Assembly (NCBI GenBank): GCA_040768905.1 | Contig: JAXGMA010000001.1 | Location: 372,001 to 436,000, forward strand | From: SZUA-584 sp040768905 | Lineage (GTDB): Bacteria > Bacillota > Clostridia > Christensenellales > SZUA-584 | Direction: 5' to 3' | DNA: 64,000 nt | Shown: piece by piece, positions 54,200 to 63,562 of the stretch | Layout: each line of letters opens with the position of its first letter | Position numbering within the stretch: position 1 is the stretch's first letter | The notes under the pieces: generated by a model | Seen by the model: only the letters and a program-made list of their open reading frames with translations | Told to the model about the DNA's origin: nothing | Databases searched by the model: none | Position numbers and translations under genes: made by a program

Positions 54200-57100
54200 A
54201 TGCGCACCAATTTCGATTTTTTAACCAAAGATCCGCAGTTTGAACCCTTCGCCGAGGCGGCTGTTTCGGCGGAGCGTGTGCTGCCTATTTCGCCTGCCCT
54301 GTGCGCCACCGCGTGCCGTGCGGCGCTGGAGTTTGCCGTCAAATGGGTCTATAGCGTCGATGGTTCCCTCAAAAAGCCATACGAGGACAAGCTAGTTACG
54401 TTGGTCGGCACCGAGGATTTCAAAGATTTGCTTCCTGTAGGTATGATGCAAAAGCTGAATTACCTGCGTAAGGTAGGCAATAACGCCACCCATAATGCCA
54501 AGGGCGTGAGCCGGGATCAAGCGATACTGGCCTTGCAAAACCTCCACAGCTTTATGGACTTTGTGGCGTATTGCTATGGCGTGGATTATAACGAAGTTTC
54601 CTTTGATAGATCGTTGCTGGAGGAAAAACCGGCACCTGTTCCTGTGATACCGCCGGAAATGGAAGAAGTGGATTTCCAGACGCTGCTGGATGAGAACTTC
54701 CCCAAGCGCGAGAAGCTTACCGCCAAGCGTGTGGCGCAACTTAAGCAAGGCTATACCGTCAAGCCTATGGATATGACGGAGACGCAGACCCGCAAGGCGT
54801 ATATCGACGTCATGCTGCAGGACGCCGGCTGGCAGCGCGGCCCCAACTGGGCCGAAGAATATCCCATCGACGAAATGCCCAACAAGTCAGGCAAAGGCGC
54901 GGCCGATTATGTGCTGCTGGGCGATAACGGACTGCCGCTGGCAGTCATTGAGGCCAAGCGCACCAGCGTCAATGTGGAAAAAGGGCGTCAGCAGGCAGTG
55001 CTGTATGCGGACTTTCTGGAGAAGAAATTTGGACAGCGCCCAATCATCTTTATGACCAATGGCTACGAGACGCGTATCTGGAGTGATAAGTACTATCCTG
55101 AGCGGTTGGTATCCGGTATCTATTCCAAACGGGATTTGGAAAAAGACTTTAACATCATGAAAAGCCGTACTGCATTGAATGCGGTGCGGGTCAACGATGA
55201 CATATCGAACCGATACTATCAGAAAGAAGCCATACAGGCAATATGCGATGCGTTTGACGATCGCAACCGGCGCAAGGCGCTGCTGGTCATGGCCACCGGC
55301 AGCGGTAAGACGAGGACGGTCATTTCCCTTGCGGATGTGCTGATTCGGCACGGATGGGTAAAGAATCTGCTGTTTCTCGCCGACCGCAATGCTTTGGTAA
55401 CACAAGCCAAGCGTGCCTTTCATAACCTGATGCCCAATCTTTCTCTATGCAACCTTACCGAGGGGAAGGAGGAGGCCAGCGCCCGCGCGATATTTTCAAC
55501 CTACCAAACCATGATGAACTGCATTGATTCTACACGTGATGAGCAGGGGCAGCGGCTGTTTACGCCGGGGCATTTTGACCTGATTATCGTCGATGAGGCG
55601 CACCGAAGCATCTATAACAAGTATAAGGACATTTTCACCTACTTTGACGCGCTGCTGGTCGGATTAACCGCGACACCTAAGGATGAAATAGATAAAAACA
55701 CCTACGGCATTTTTGATCTGGAAAGCGGTGTGCCCACTTATGGATACGAGCTTTCTCAGGCGGTGCAGGACGGGTATCTGGTGGACTTTGTATCCATCGA
55801 AACTGAATTAAAATTTATGACTAAGGGCATAGCTTATGCGGAGCTTTCTCCGGAGGAGCAAGAGGAGTATGAAAACACGTTTGCCGATGAGGACGGCAAC
55901 GTGCCGGAGAACATCGATTCCAGTGCCATAAATGAGTGGATTTTCAATCAAGATACCATCAAAAAGGCGCTGCATATCCTCATGCAGCATGGGCAGCGTG
56001 TAGACTTTGGTGAGAAAATCGGTAAGACGATTATCTTCGCCAAGAGTCACAAGCATGCCGAAAAAATAATGAAAGTCTGGGCTCAGGAGTTCTCCGATTA
56101 CCCGAGCCACTATGCGCGGGTAATCGATAACTATACCAACTACGCCCAAAGCCTGATCGACGATTTTTCTGATAAAAACAAGTTACCGCAGATAGCTATC
56201 TCGGTGGACATGCTTGATACCGGTATCGATGTGCCAGAAATCTTAAACCTTGTCTTTTTCAAAAAGGTGATGAGTAGGGGTAAATTCTGGCAAATGATTG
56301 GCCGTGGAACGCGCACCTGCGAAAAACTTATCGACGGAGAGGACAAACAGCGGTTTTATATTTTTGACCTGTGCCGAAACTTTGAGTTTTTCCGGCTTCA
56401 TGCTAAGGGCCGCGAGGCCGGAACGGTGAGCACGTTGCAGGAGCGGATGTTCAATACGAAAGTTGAAATGGTTTACAAACTACAAGAGATCGGGTTTCAG
56501 ACGGATACGCTAAAAGAGTACCGCAAAGTGCTTGTGCAGGATCTGGCGGCACAAGTGAAGGCGCTGCCAAGGGATAATTTTGCGGTAAAGCAGCATCTCC
56601 GTATCATAGATAAATATCAGTCCGAGGATGATTTTGATACCTTGACCTATGAGAACACGCTGCAGATTGCCGAACATATTGCTCCGCTCGTGTTGCCATC
56701 GGGCGATGATATTTCAGCGGCTCGGTTTGATATGCTGATCTACCAGATTGAGCTTGCTATGTTGGCTGGGAAAAGCACAAAGCGTGCAAAAAACGATGTG
56801 GTTCGCAAAGCGTCTGAGCTATCAAGGTATGGCAACATACCAGCAATCGCGCAGCAGCAGGAGCTCATCGAGCAGATTGTACATAACGGTTTTCTTGAGC
56901 GGGCGGGCATTTCGGACTATGAGGATGTCCGTATTAAGCTGAGAGATCTAATTAAGTTTATTCCAGAAGATGAACGTGTGCGATATGACACAAACTTTGC
57001 CGACGATATCCTATCCATAGAATGGAATGAGTCTGAGCTTGATAATGATGATTTGGTCAATTACAAGAAAAAAATCAGCTATTATATCCTTCAGCATCAG

Positions 57101-57517
57101 GATATTACGGCCATTGCAAAGCTTAAAGGTAATAAGCCGTTGACTTCTGAAGATGTACGTTCTCTCGAGCACATCTTATGGAGCGAGCTGGGTACAAAGG
57201 AGCAATATGACGCTCAGTATGGGAAGACCCCTCTGGGTGAACTTGTGCGCTCTATTGTGGGGCTCAGTCAGCAGGCCGCCAACGAGGCGTTTTCTCGCTT
57301 CCTCAATGATGTTGCGATTGACAGTCAACAGATGTTTTTTGTCCGGCAGGTTGTTAATTATATCGTCAGAAACGGCATGATGAAAGACTTAGCAGTATTA
57401 CAGGAAAGCCCTTTTACCGATATGGGTAGTATCAGTGAACTATTTGATGATGCGACAATGTTTATGGATTTGCGGACAGTTATTGAAGGGATAAACCGAA
57501 ATGCCATGGTGGCTTGA
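54200..57517 (+). CDS. hsdR: Type I restriction endonuclease subunit (EcoEI-like)
   Basis: The 1105-residue subunit translocates DNA and cuts it away from the target. It has an N-terminal DUF4145-like domain (about 1-125), a PD-(D/E)xK nuclease core (LAVIEAKRTSVNVEKGRQQA, near 255), Walker A ATGSGKTRTVISL (near 368), the DEAH box LIIVDEAHRS (near 460), motif VI (MIGRGTRTCEKL) and a C-terminal EcoEI_R_C region (about 940-1100). The ATG at 54200 follows AAGGAGGTG, which is made of the last RT codons. It is the last gene of the operon. Confidence 0.95.
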   Translation: MRTNFDFLTKDPQFEPFAEAAVSAERVLPISPALCATACRAALEFAVKWVYSVDGSLKKPYEDKLVTLVGTEDFKDLLPVGMMQKLNYLRKVGNNATHNAKGVSRDQAILALQNLHSFMDFVAYCYGVDYNEVSFDRSLLEEKPAPVPVIPPEMEEVDFQTLLDENFPKREKLTAKRVAQLKQGYTVKPMDMTETQTRKAYIDVMLQDAGWQRGPNWAEEYPIDEMPNKSGKGAADYVLLGDNGLPLAVIEAKRTSVNVEKGRQQAVLYADFLEKKFGQRPIIFMTNGYETRIWSDKYYPERLVSGIYSKRDLEKDFNIMKSRTALNAVRVNDDISNRYYQKEAIQAICDAFDDRNRRKALLVMATGSGKTRTVISLADVLIRHGWVKNLLFLADRNALVTQAKRAFHNLMPNLSLCNLTEGKEEASARAIFSTYQTMMNCIDSTRDEQGQRLFTPGHFDLIIVDEAHRSIYNKYKDIFTYFDALLVGLTATPKDEIDKNTYGIFDLESGVPTYGYELSQAVQDGYLVDFVSIETELKFMTKGIAYAELSPEEQEEYENTFADEDGNVPENIDSSAINEWIFNQDTIKKALHILMQHGQRVDFGEKIGKTIIFAKSHKHAEKIMKVWAQEFSDYPSHYARVIDNYTNYAQSLIDDFSDKNKLPQIAISVDMLDTGIDVPEILNLVFFKKVMSRGKFWQMIGRGTRTCEKLIDGEDKQRFYIFDLCRNFEFFRLHAKGREAGTVSTLQERMFNTKVEMVYKLQEIGFQTDTLKEYRKVLVQDLAAQVKALPRDNFAVKQHLRIIDKYQSEDDFDTLTYENTLQIAEHIAPLVLPSGDDISAARFDMLIYQIELAMLAGKSTKRAKNDVVRKASELSRYGNIPAIAQQQELIEQIVHNGFLERAGISDYEDVRIKLRDLIKFIPEDERVRYDTNFADDILSIEWNESELDNDDLVNYKKKISYYILQHQDITAIAKLKGNKPLTSEDVRSLEHILWSELGTKEQYDAQYGKTPLGELVRSIVGLSQQAANEAFSRFLNDVAIDSQQMFFVRQVVNYIVRNGMMKDLAVLQESPFTDMGSISELFDDATMFMDLRTVIEGINRNAMVA

Positions 57518-57557
57518 GGTAAAAAAGGTTTTGATTTGAACTTTCAAAGGAGGTTCT

Positions 57558-57770
57558 ATGGCTACATATGAAGCGATACAGGAATATGTGAAAAGGAAAT
57601 ACAACGTCAGTATCAAATCATGCTGGATCGCTCACATGAAGGAGGTTTGCGGTTTGGATGTGAAAATGTCTCCCAAACGATATGATGAAAACAAGAGAAC
57701 CAACCCCTGCCCCGACAGCAAAAAGTACATGATCGAAGACGCGTTCCGGCACTTTGGTATGGTCGGATAG
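57558..57770 (+). CDS. Small conserved protein of unknown function
   Basis: The 70-residue protein begins MATYEAIQEYVKRKYNVSIKSCWIAH and ends with a basic DAFRHFGMVG. I recall similar short proteins in mobile elements and next to restriction genes, but no function is known. A perfect AAAGGAGGT precedes the ATG, so it is well translated. Confidence 0.6.
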   Translation: MATYEAIQEYVKRKYNVSIKSCWIAHMKEVCGLDVKMSPKRYDENKRTNPCPDSKKYMIEDAFRHFGMVG

Positions 57771-57826
57771 CTCTCGGATAGTTTTCATATTACAGTGGCG
57801 CTCTTGATAATATATGATATAATATT

Positions 57827-57934
57827 GATGCGGTTTTAATGGCATCATGGGCAGTGATGCGGTTTTAATAGCATCATGGGCAGTGATGCGGTTTTAATGG
57901 CATCATAGGCAGTGATGCGGTTTTAATGGCATCA
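57827..57934 (+). repeat. Four 29-bp tandem repeats, each with an inverted repeat
   Basis: Units start at 57827, 57856, 57885 and 57914 (the last is cut to about 21 bases). Each begins GATGC and contains GCATC, so each can form a small hairpin or bind a dimer. They lie directly downstream of TATAAT (57817-57822) and upstream of the SatD gene, so they are probably an operator array or leader RNA repeats. No spacers, so not CRISPR. Confidence 0.75.
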
Positions 57935-57975
57935 AGCAATGGCGCAGGAAAAAACGACAAAGAGAGGAAGATAAA

Positions 57976-58656
57976 ATGTACTGTGCAATTATTGGAGACA
58001 TAGTTGAATCTAAAAAGATCACAAAAAGAGAAGAAATCCAGAATAAATTGGCTAAGAAGTTAACTCAAATAAATAAGGAAATACCCAATATTGCATCCAA
58101 CTTTTCGATAACACTCGGAGATGAGTTTCAAGGTCTGTTACAGTCGTGTGATCATGTTATAAAAATAGTAAATGCAGTTAAATTAGAAATGTATCCAATT
58201 AAAATTCGTTTTGGAGTAGGTCTAGGGGAAATGAGCACCTCTATAAACAAAGAGCTTCCACTTGGTTCTGACGGTAAAGCATATCATAATGCAAGATCTG
58301 CAATAGACGAGATAAAGAAAATCGAAAAACAATATGAGCCACCTGCCATAAATGTAATGATAAAAATACAAAATGAGATTCTACTCAGTGATAGAAAATA
58401 TATTGATGTAAATTTGCTGAATATCAATTTTAGTGCATGTTCATTTATTGAGAAGTCATGGACTCTAAAGCAAATAGAGGTATTAAAACTAAAGGAGAAA
58501 AACCTTACCCAAAGGCAGATTGCTGAAAAGCTAAATATAACTCAATCAAATGTGCAAAGAAGAATAGATGCAGCTGGTTATTATACTTATAACTATTGTT
58601 TGAATAATATTCAAATATATTTAAAAGAATTATGGGAGACGATGAATGTATACTAA
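57976..58656 (+). CDS. SatD-family protein with a C-terminal HTH
   Basis: The 226-residue protein has the SatD N-terminus (MYCAIIGDIVESKKI, ITLGDEFQGLLQ, IRFGVGLGEMST) and ends in an HTH (LTQRQIAEKLNITQSNVQRRIDAA). SatD proteins are found mostly in bacterial mobile DNA and a streptococcal acid-tolerance operon; their reaction is not known. The fold resembles nucleotide-cyclase-like GGDEF/adenylyl cyclase folds in look (GDEF-like tetrad), which is inference. It overlaps the DUF3307 gene by 11 bases. It is AT-rich relative to the host. Confidence 0.7.
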   Translation: MYCAIIGDIVESKKITKREEIQNKLAKKLTQINKEIPNIASNFSITLGDEFQGLLQSCDHVIKIVNAVKLEMYPIKIRFGVGLGEMSTSINKELPLGSDGKAYHNARSAIDEIKKIEKQYEPPAINVMIKIQNEILLSDRKYIDVNLLNINFSACSFIEKSWTLKQIEVLKLKEKNLTQRQIAEKLNITQSNVQRRIDAAGYYTYNYCLNNIQIYLKELWETMNVY

Positions 58657-59389
58657 TTTTCTTATGCTTTTACTTATATCACACTTTATAGGGGATTATT
58701 ATTTGCAGAGTGCAGAACTTGCTGAACTAAAACAAAAAAAGTCTATTTACGTCTTAAAACATGGAATAATATATCCTTTACCATGCTTAATACTGCTAAG
58801 TTTAGTTTTTAATGTATCATTATTATTATATTTTGGATTATATTGTGTTTTGCATATAGGAGTGGATCTCCTAAAAAGTTTTGTATTGAAAACGCACAAC
58901 TCGGATCATAAAAAGAATAAAGCCATTTATGTTATAGATCAATTACTACACATACTTACTATTGTGGTGCTATCAATAATATACTCATCCAATTATGGTG
59001 ATGTAAAGTTTCTGGGTTTTATTGAATCATGGATAACTATTAACAGCATTAATGCTCACGAGATACTTAGACTAATACTTTTGATAGTAATCATTTTCAA
59101 GCCTACCAATATGACTTTCAAAGTGCTATTCGATAACCTAAAAATAAAAAGAGATAATAAGGAAAATACTGATCCTATAAAAAATATGGGCGCAACTATA
59201 GGTAATCTGGAAAGAGCGCTTATGATAGTATTGCTAATTCTGCAACAGTATACGGCGATAGGTCTTGTAATTGCTGGGAAATCAATTGCAAGATTTAATA
59301 GTAATATTGCAGTCGAATACTTTATAATTGGAACATTTTATAGTATATTAGCCACAATCATACCGTTTACATTATTATGGGCATTATGA
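58646..59389 (+). CDS. DUF3307-family membrane protein
   Basis: The 247-residue protein has about six hydrophobic segments and begins with HFIGDYYLQSAELAELKQKK, typical of DUF3307 proteins. SatD and DUF3307 genes are often paired in Gram-positive genomes. The membrane partner may be the effector or the output of the SatD protein; this is inference. It overlaps SatD. Confidence 0.7.
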   Translation: MYTNFLMLLLISHFIGDYYLQSAELAELKQKKSIYVLKHGIIYPLPCLILLSLVFNVSLLLYFGLYCVLHIGVDLLKSFVLKTHNSDHKKNKAIYVIDQLLHILTIVVLSIIYSSNYGDVKFLGFIESWITINSINAHEILRLILLIVIIFKPTNMTFKVLFDNLKIKRDNKENTDPIKNMGATIGNLERALMIVLLILQQYTAIGLVIAGKSIARFNSNIAVEYFIIGTFYSILATIIPFTLLWAL

Positions 59390-59403
59390 TAGAGGAGTAT
59401 ATT

Positions 59404-59454
59404 ATGACCAATTATTCCTTTATGAATCAAGAAAGAGGTGCAGTGAGTTTCTAG
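59404..59454 (+). other. Possible 16-codon ORF after DUF3307
   Basis: An ATG with AGAGGAG upstream opens a 16-residue frame ending in TAG 59452-59454, directly after the DUF3307 stop. It may be the stump of a third operon gene lost during recombination at the att site. No homology is claimed. Confidence 0.25.
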
Positions 59455-59588
59455 GCGCCTGAGTACGCCATTGATTTGTAATATCGCATCAACTATTATA
59501 AACAAGTTTGGAGGGTTTTAATTTGAATACACACAAGCATAGTGTTATGCTATAATGCAAAAGAAGGTCTTTATTATGAGTTGGTTTC

Positions 59589-59725
59589 CGGCAACATTCT
59601 GGCAACAAAAAATCAGATAGCCAAAAAGCTATGGGTAACTGATACAATACAAATACCACGAGCCATATTACATAAGCAGAAATGTTTAAGTCATGCTCTC
59701 AAGGAGCGAGTGGGAATGATTGAAC
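59589..59725 (+). other. Right-end att repeat, copy B (attR of the first element)
   Basis: Paired GGCAAC arms (59590 and 59601, 11-base period), a TAAGC-AGAAAT-GTTTA palindrome (59673-59688) and the core CGAGTGGGAATGA (59707-59719) followed by TTGAAC, which also follows the guaA core. The core is identical to that in guaA, so this is the probable right junction of the element. Confidence 0.75.
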
Positions 59726-59741
59726 AGATAATATAAATAAT

Positions 59742-60620
59742 ATGGATAACACAGAGAAACGCCACGACTATTCGCGGCGTTTTTTGATAAGGCACCTGAA
59801 AACCATATCGTCAAATATGCGAAATATTGACAAACTTCGCTTAAACCAATACACTATACACAGATTACCAGTGTGTGGGTATTATATGAAGATATTAGAT
59901 TTTGTTGATCTCACAAATCTTAATACACGTACTGAGGCAGAGCGGGCAAAGTTGTTGTGTTTTTATCATTATAATGAAACTGACGAACGTCAATTTTCTA
60001 TGACTTTGATATCTGATCTTATGCAGCAATTTGGTTTTAATATTCCAAATGTTTCACGTCTTAAAGATAAACTCATAAAGGGAAAGGATAAAATATTTCT
60101 GCCTATTAAGGGATCCAAAGGTGAGTATAAGTTTATTCCGGCCATATTGCAAGGGCTTGAGAGAGAATATAGTCATGCTTGGAATGATACAGAAACAATT
60201 GTGTCGGATAGTGAGTTAATTGAAGAAATAAAGTTTTGTGGAAAGCGCAATTCTACTACGCGGTTAATTCAGCAAATAAATTCTTCATACAAGAATCATT
60301 GTTACGATGCTTGCGCAGTACTTATGCGACGGCTGTTTGAGGTAATATTGATCCTTACCTACCAAAATTTGAACATCGATAATGAAATCAAATCAAATGA
60401 TAAATACATAATGTTAAAAGATATCGTTAAAAATGCAAGACAGAATAAAAAGCTAAAATTAACTCTAATAAAAGATGAGTTTGATAAATTTAGAGATGTC
60501 GGGAATTATTCGGCGCATAGCATTGATTATACAGCAGGTAAAAAAGATATTGATGATGTAAAACTTAAATATAGGGTGATGCTTGAAGAGCTATATAACA
60601 AAGCGGGGTTGATAGTATGA
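59742..60620 (+). CDS. Unrecognised protein, first gene of an att-flanked pair
   Basis: The 292-residue protein has a basic N-terminus and a C-terminal helical region (about 178-292: YKNHCYDACAVLMRRLFEVILILTY, then FRDVGNYSAHSIDY) that resembles DUF4145-like or abortive-infection-type C-termini; HsdR in this window has a DUF4145-like domain too. No catalytic motif is seen. Its last 4 bases overlap the next gene. The start has a weak ribosome site, and a second ATG at 59817 is possible. AT-rich. Confidence 0.5.
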   Translation: MDNTEKRHDYSRRFLIRHLKTISSNMRNIDKLRLNQYTIHRLPVCGYYMKILDFVDLTNLNTRTEAERAKLLCFYHYNETDERQFSMTLISDLMQQFGFNIPNVSRLKDKLIKGKDKIFLPIKGSKGEYKFIPAILQGLEREYSHAWNDTETIVSDSELIEEIKFCGKRNSTTRLIQQINSSYKNHCYDACAVLMRRLFEVILILTYQNLNIDNEIKSNDKYIMLKDIVKNARQNKKLKLTLIKDEFDKFRDVGNYSAHSIDYTAGKKDIDDVKLKYRVMLEELYNKAGLIV

Positions 60621-61564
60621 TAGAAGACAAAACGGAAATTCGTGTTAAATTCAAAATAGGTGAAATCGAATTTGAAGCGCAAGGAACGGCTGATTTGGTT
60701 GAAAGGGAACGTAGTATCTTTTCTAATACGCTCCTACCATCTGCTGTTGATGCTATTGTACGTACCCGTAGTGTTGCTCAAGCAAACAAATATGTTGAAG
60801 CTGTTGAGCAACCTTCGAAGATATTAGCTGAAGAGACAAGTAAGAAGAATGCTATAGATACTATATCTACATCTAAAGAAAACGATTATTCGCGGATGAA
60901 TCTTGCATCTTACTTAAAGGGTTTTGGTACTTTAACTGAACAAGACTTCACATTGTTTGCAGCCTATTTTGATGAAATGAAAAATGGTACTAAGTATTTT
61001 ACAATAGAAGATTTGGAAAGATATTATTCTGAGGCACGAAGAACAGTACCATCAAATCCTAGCATGTCGCTTAACCGATTAGCTAAGAAAAGACACATTA
61101 TGGATGCTGTTGACGTTGAGCAAAAGAAGCCTAAACCATATATAGTATCCAGTGATGGTATAGAATACATAAAAGAATATCAGCCTAAACAAGAGAATGA
61201 GAAGAAATCGCCAAAAACACGAAAACCTCGTTTAAAAGTAGAGTCTGCATATTCAGGCCTAAATATTAATGAGTTAAACCTTCAGAATTATCCTGAAGTA
61301 AAGTCACTAAAAGTTTTTAAAGAAAAAATGATGATGGTACTATTTATCCTAACTGTTGAAAACAAGGGGGAATGGTTTACGGTAGGGGATATACTTTATC
61401 TTATGTCAGATGTTTTTGGTGAACATGTAACAAGAAATATGATAAATGGAGTATTCAAAAGAGATAAATTATGGTTTAAGGCTGAAAACATTGATGGAAA
61501 TAAAAAAGAAATGAAGCGTAAGTTATTAAATAAAGGTTTTGATTATGCAAAAGCGCTTTTATAA
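60617..61564 (+). CDS. Unrecognised protein, second gene of the pair
   Basis: The 315-residue protein begins with a beta-hairpin-like module (IRVKFKIGEIEFEAQGTADLVERERSIF) which I recall at the N-terminus of several uncharacterised mobile-element proteins. The rest has a charged linker (about 160-215, Lys/Pro-rich) and a C-terminal winged-helix-like region (about 240-315). It may bind nucleic acid. The 4-base ATGA overlap shows that the two genes are cotranslated. No known family is claimed. Confidence 0.5.
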   Translation: MIEDKTEIRVKFKIGEIEFEAQGTADLVERERSIFSNTLLPSAVDAIVRTRSVAQANKYVEAVEQPSKILAEETSKKNAIDTISTSKENDYSRMNLASYLKGFGTLTEQDFTLFAAYFDEMKNGTKYFTIEDLERYYSEARRTVPSNPSMSLNRLAKKRHIMDAVDVEQKKPKPYIVSSDGIEYIKEYQPKQENEKKSPKTRKPRLKVESAYSGLNINELNLQNYPEVKSLKVFKEKMMMVLFILTVENKGEWFTVGDILYLMSDVFGEHVTRNMINGVFKRDKLWFKAENIDGNKKEMKRKLLNKGFDYAKALL

Positions 61565-61591
61565 CAATGCAAGATAAATAATACCGAACCT

Positions 61592-61726
61592 CGGCAACAT
61601 TTTGGCAATAAAAAACCAGATAGCCGAAAAGATATGGATGACGGATACAATACAAATACCACGAGACATAATGCCTAAACAGAAATGTTAAGATTCGCTT
61701 CCGAAGAGCGAGTGGATAATATTGAT
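61592..61726 (+). other. Right-end att repeat, copy C
   Basis: Arms GGCAAC (61593) and GGCAAT (61604), palindrome CTAAAC-AGAAAT-GTTAAG (61675-61692) and core CGAGTGG (61709-61715) in the order and spacing of copy B. It ends the two-gene segment. Confidence 0.7.
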
Positions 61727-61762
61727 AATAAAAATAATGAGGATATGAAGGAGAAAGTAAGA

Positions 61763-63505
61763 GTGAGCAAGCTAAATGTTGATCAAAAGACAATTAAAGA
61801 CTTGCTGACTGATAAATCAGCAAATTTTCTTATTCCTGATTATCAGCGCCCATATGCTTGGGAAGAGGATGAGTGCCAGACGCTTTGGGATGACATATTT
61901 AGCTTTGCTTTTCCTGATAATAATAAAGATTCTTTTAAAGCAAGTGACGAATACTTTCTTGGTGCTATCGTTACGTTTAAGAATGATGGAGGACAATCAG
62001 AGGTCATAGACGGCCAGCAACGTCTAACGACGATTCTGCTGCTTTTGAGGGCGTTCTACGATAGGTTTAAACGTATGGCTGATCAACCTTCAAAGGATAT
62101 GAGGAAGAATATTTCACAGTGCATTTGGCGAACCGACGAGTTCGGAAATGCCGATATGGCGAACTTAAAGATTGACTCCGAGGTTGCAACCGATGATGAG
62201 AAAGAGGAATTTTTGTCTATCCTAAGAAGCGGGGTGTCTGCGAAGACGGCCAACAGTAAATACGTCAAGAACTATCGCTTCTTCGAAACAAAAATAAATA
62301 CCTTTGTTGATGAGTATCCGTCATATTTTGCTTATTTGCCAGCGCGGATCTTGAACAACTGTATTCTTTTGCCTATTGAGGCTGACTCACAGGATACAGC
62401 ACTTAGGATTTTCTCGACGCTGAATGATCGCGGCTTGCCTCTTGCGGATGCCGATATCTTCAAGGCACAATTCTATAAATATTATGAGAAGAAAGGGACG
62501 AAGAGCGAATTCATCGACAACTGGAAGGAACTATCTTCTGTCACCGAGAGAATATTTCATCCAAGCAACGGTACTCCGATGGATGAATTATTCACAAAAC
62601 ATATGTACTACATCCGAGCTTCTGAAGGCAATAAATCCACTACAACGGAAGCGCTGCGCAAATTCTATGAGTACGATAAATATCGTAGGCTTCTTATGGA
62701 GCATACGATAGATGACTTGATGATTCTGCTCGATTTCTGGGAGTCTGTGGTTGAACAAGAAGTGAAGCGCTTTTCAGAGGATGTACTACAAAAGTTATTC
62801 GTGCTGAAATACGCTCCCAATGGTATGTGGGAATACATCACTTCGGTGTATTTTTTATCTTACAGGGACAACAAAGGCGGTTTGGATAATACAGCTTTTG
62901 CAAAATTCTTATCGAAGATAACAGCTTTCATATTTGCGTACTCCCTTACGAATCCGGGCGTGAATGCGCTACGCACACCTGTATATGCAGAGATGATTAA
63001 AGTATATGACAAACAACGATGTGATTTTGCAGATTTTAAATTTAACGAAGAGCATATTCGAAAGGTGCTGGAAAACTATAAATTTACAAACAACAGGTTA
63101 GTAACCCGGTCCCTGATTACATGGTATGCGTTTTCGTTTGAGGGGCAAAAAAGGCCACCATCTGATAGTAGCGGTTTCGACATCGAGCATATCTACGCTA
63201 AAGAGCGTCACAACAAGGAAAATAAACTTCTGAATCCTGAAAAGATTGAGGAACTAGGCAACAAGATTCTGCTTGAAAAATCCATTAACATTCGCGCTTC
63301 GGATTACAGATTCGAAGATAAGAAAAAATACTATAATGGATATACCGATGCGAAAGGGAAAGTGCATCCTGCAAGTATAATTAAAGAGTATCGCCATTTG
63401 ACGCAAAAAGAAGACTTTTTGGAAGTAGATATTGATGAACGAGACATGCAGATACACAACAAGTTTGTTGAATATCTTAGAGTAGAAGGATTGTTGAAGG
63501 AGTAA
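61763..63505 (+). CDS. DUF262/DUF1524 (GmrSD-like) restriction-type protein
   Basis: The 580-residue protein has an N-terminal DUF262 domain (DYQRPYAWEEDE near 26, and the nucleotide-binding-type VIDGQQRLTT near 82) and a C-terminal DUF1524 HNH-like nuclease region (GFDIEHIYAKERHNKENK, near 475, then LGNKILLEKSINIRASD). This is the fused layout of GmrSD-type enzymes, which cut modified DNA in an NTP-dependent way; the exact target is not known. The GTG at 61763 is favoured by AAGGAG 9 bases upstream. It is AT-rich and stands alone between att copies C and D. Confidence 0.8.
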   Translation: MSKLNVDQKTIKDLLTDKSANFLIPDYQRPYAWEEDECQTLWDDIFSFAFPDNNKDSFKASDEYFLGAIVTFKNDGGQSEVIDGQQRLTTILLLLRAFYDRFKRMADQPSKDMRKNISQCIWRTDEFGNADMANLKIDSEVATDDEKEEFLSILRSGVSAKTANSKYVKNYRFFETKINTFVDEYPSYFAYLPARILNNCILLPIEADSQDTALRIFSTLNDRGLPLADADIFKAQFYKYYEKKGTKSEFIDNWKELSSVTERIFHPSNGTPMDELFTKHMYYIRASEGNKSTTTEALRKFYEYDKYRRLLMEHTIDDLMILLDFWESVVEQEVKRFSEDVLQKLFVLKYAPNGMWEYITSVYFLSYRDNKGGLDNTAFAKFLSKITAFIFAYSLTNPGVNALRTPVYAEMIKVYDKQRCDFADFKFNEEHIRKVLENYKFTNNRLVTRSLITWYAFSFEGQKRPPSDSSGFDIEHIYAKERHNKENKLLNPEKIEELGNKILLEKSINIRASDYRFEDKKKYYNGYTDAKGKVHPASIIKEYRHLTQKEDFLEVDIDERDMQIHNKFVEYLRVEGLLKE

Positions 63506-63562
63506 ATGCTTAGGGCACCTGTGAAGAAAAGCACATAGAGTATATTCACAAAGCAATCAGGT

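Noticed and set aside
57827..57934. CRISPR array
   Set aside because: The 29-bp units follow each other directly with no spacers, and no cas genes are near.
43187..59720. Self-transmissible conjugative element
   Set aside because: Only a relaxase and a possible accessory protein are present; no coupling protein or T4SS genes are seen, so it is called mobilizable.
59542..59736. Protein-coding ORF of 64 codons
   Set aside because: It lies over the att repeat (arms, palindrome and core), which also exists in two other copies where the frame is not kept. It has no ribosome site.
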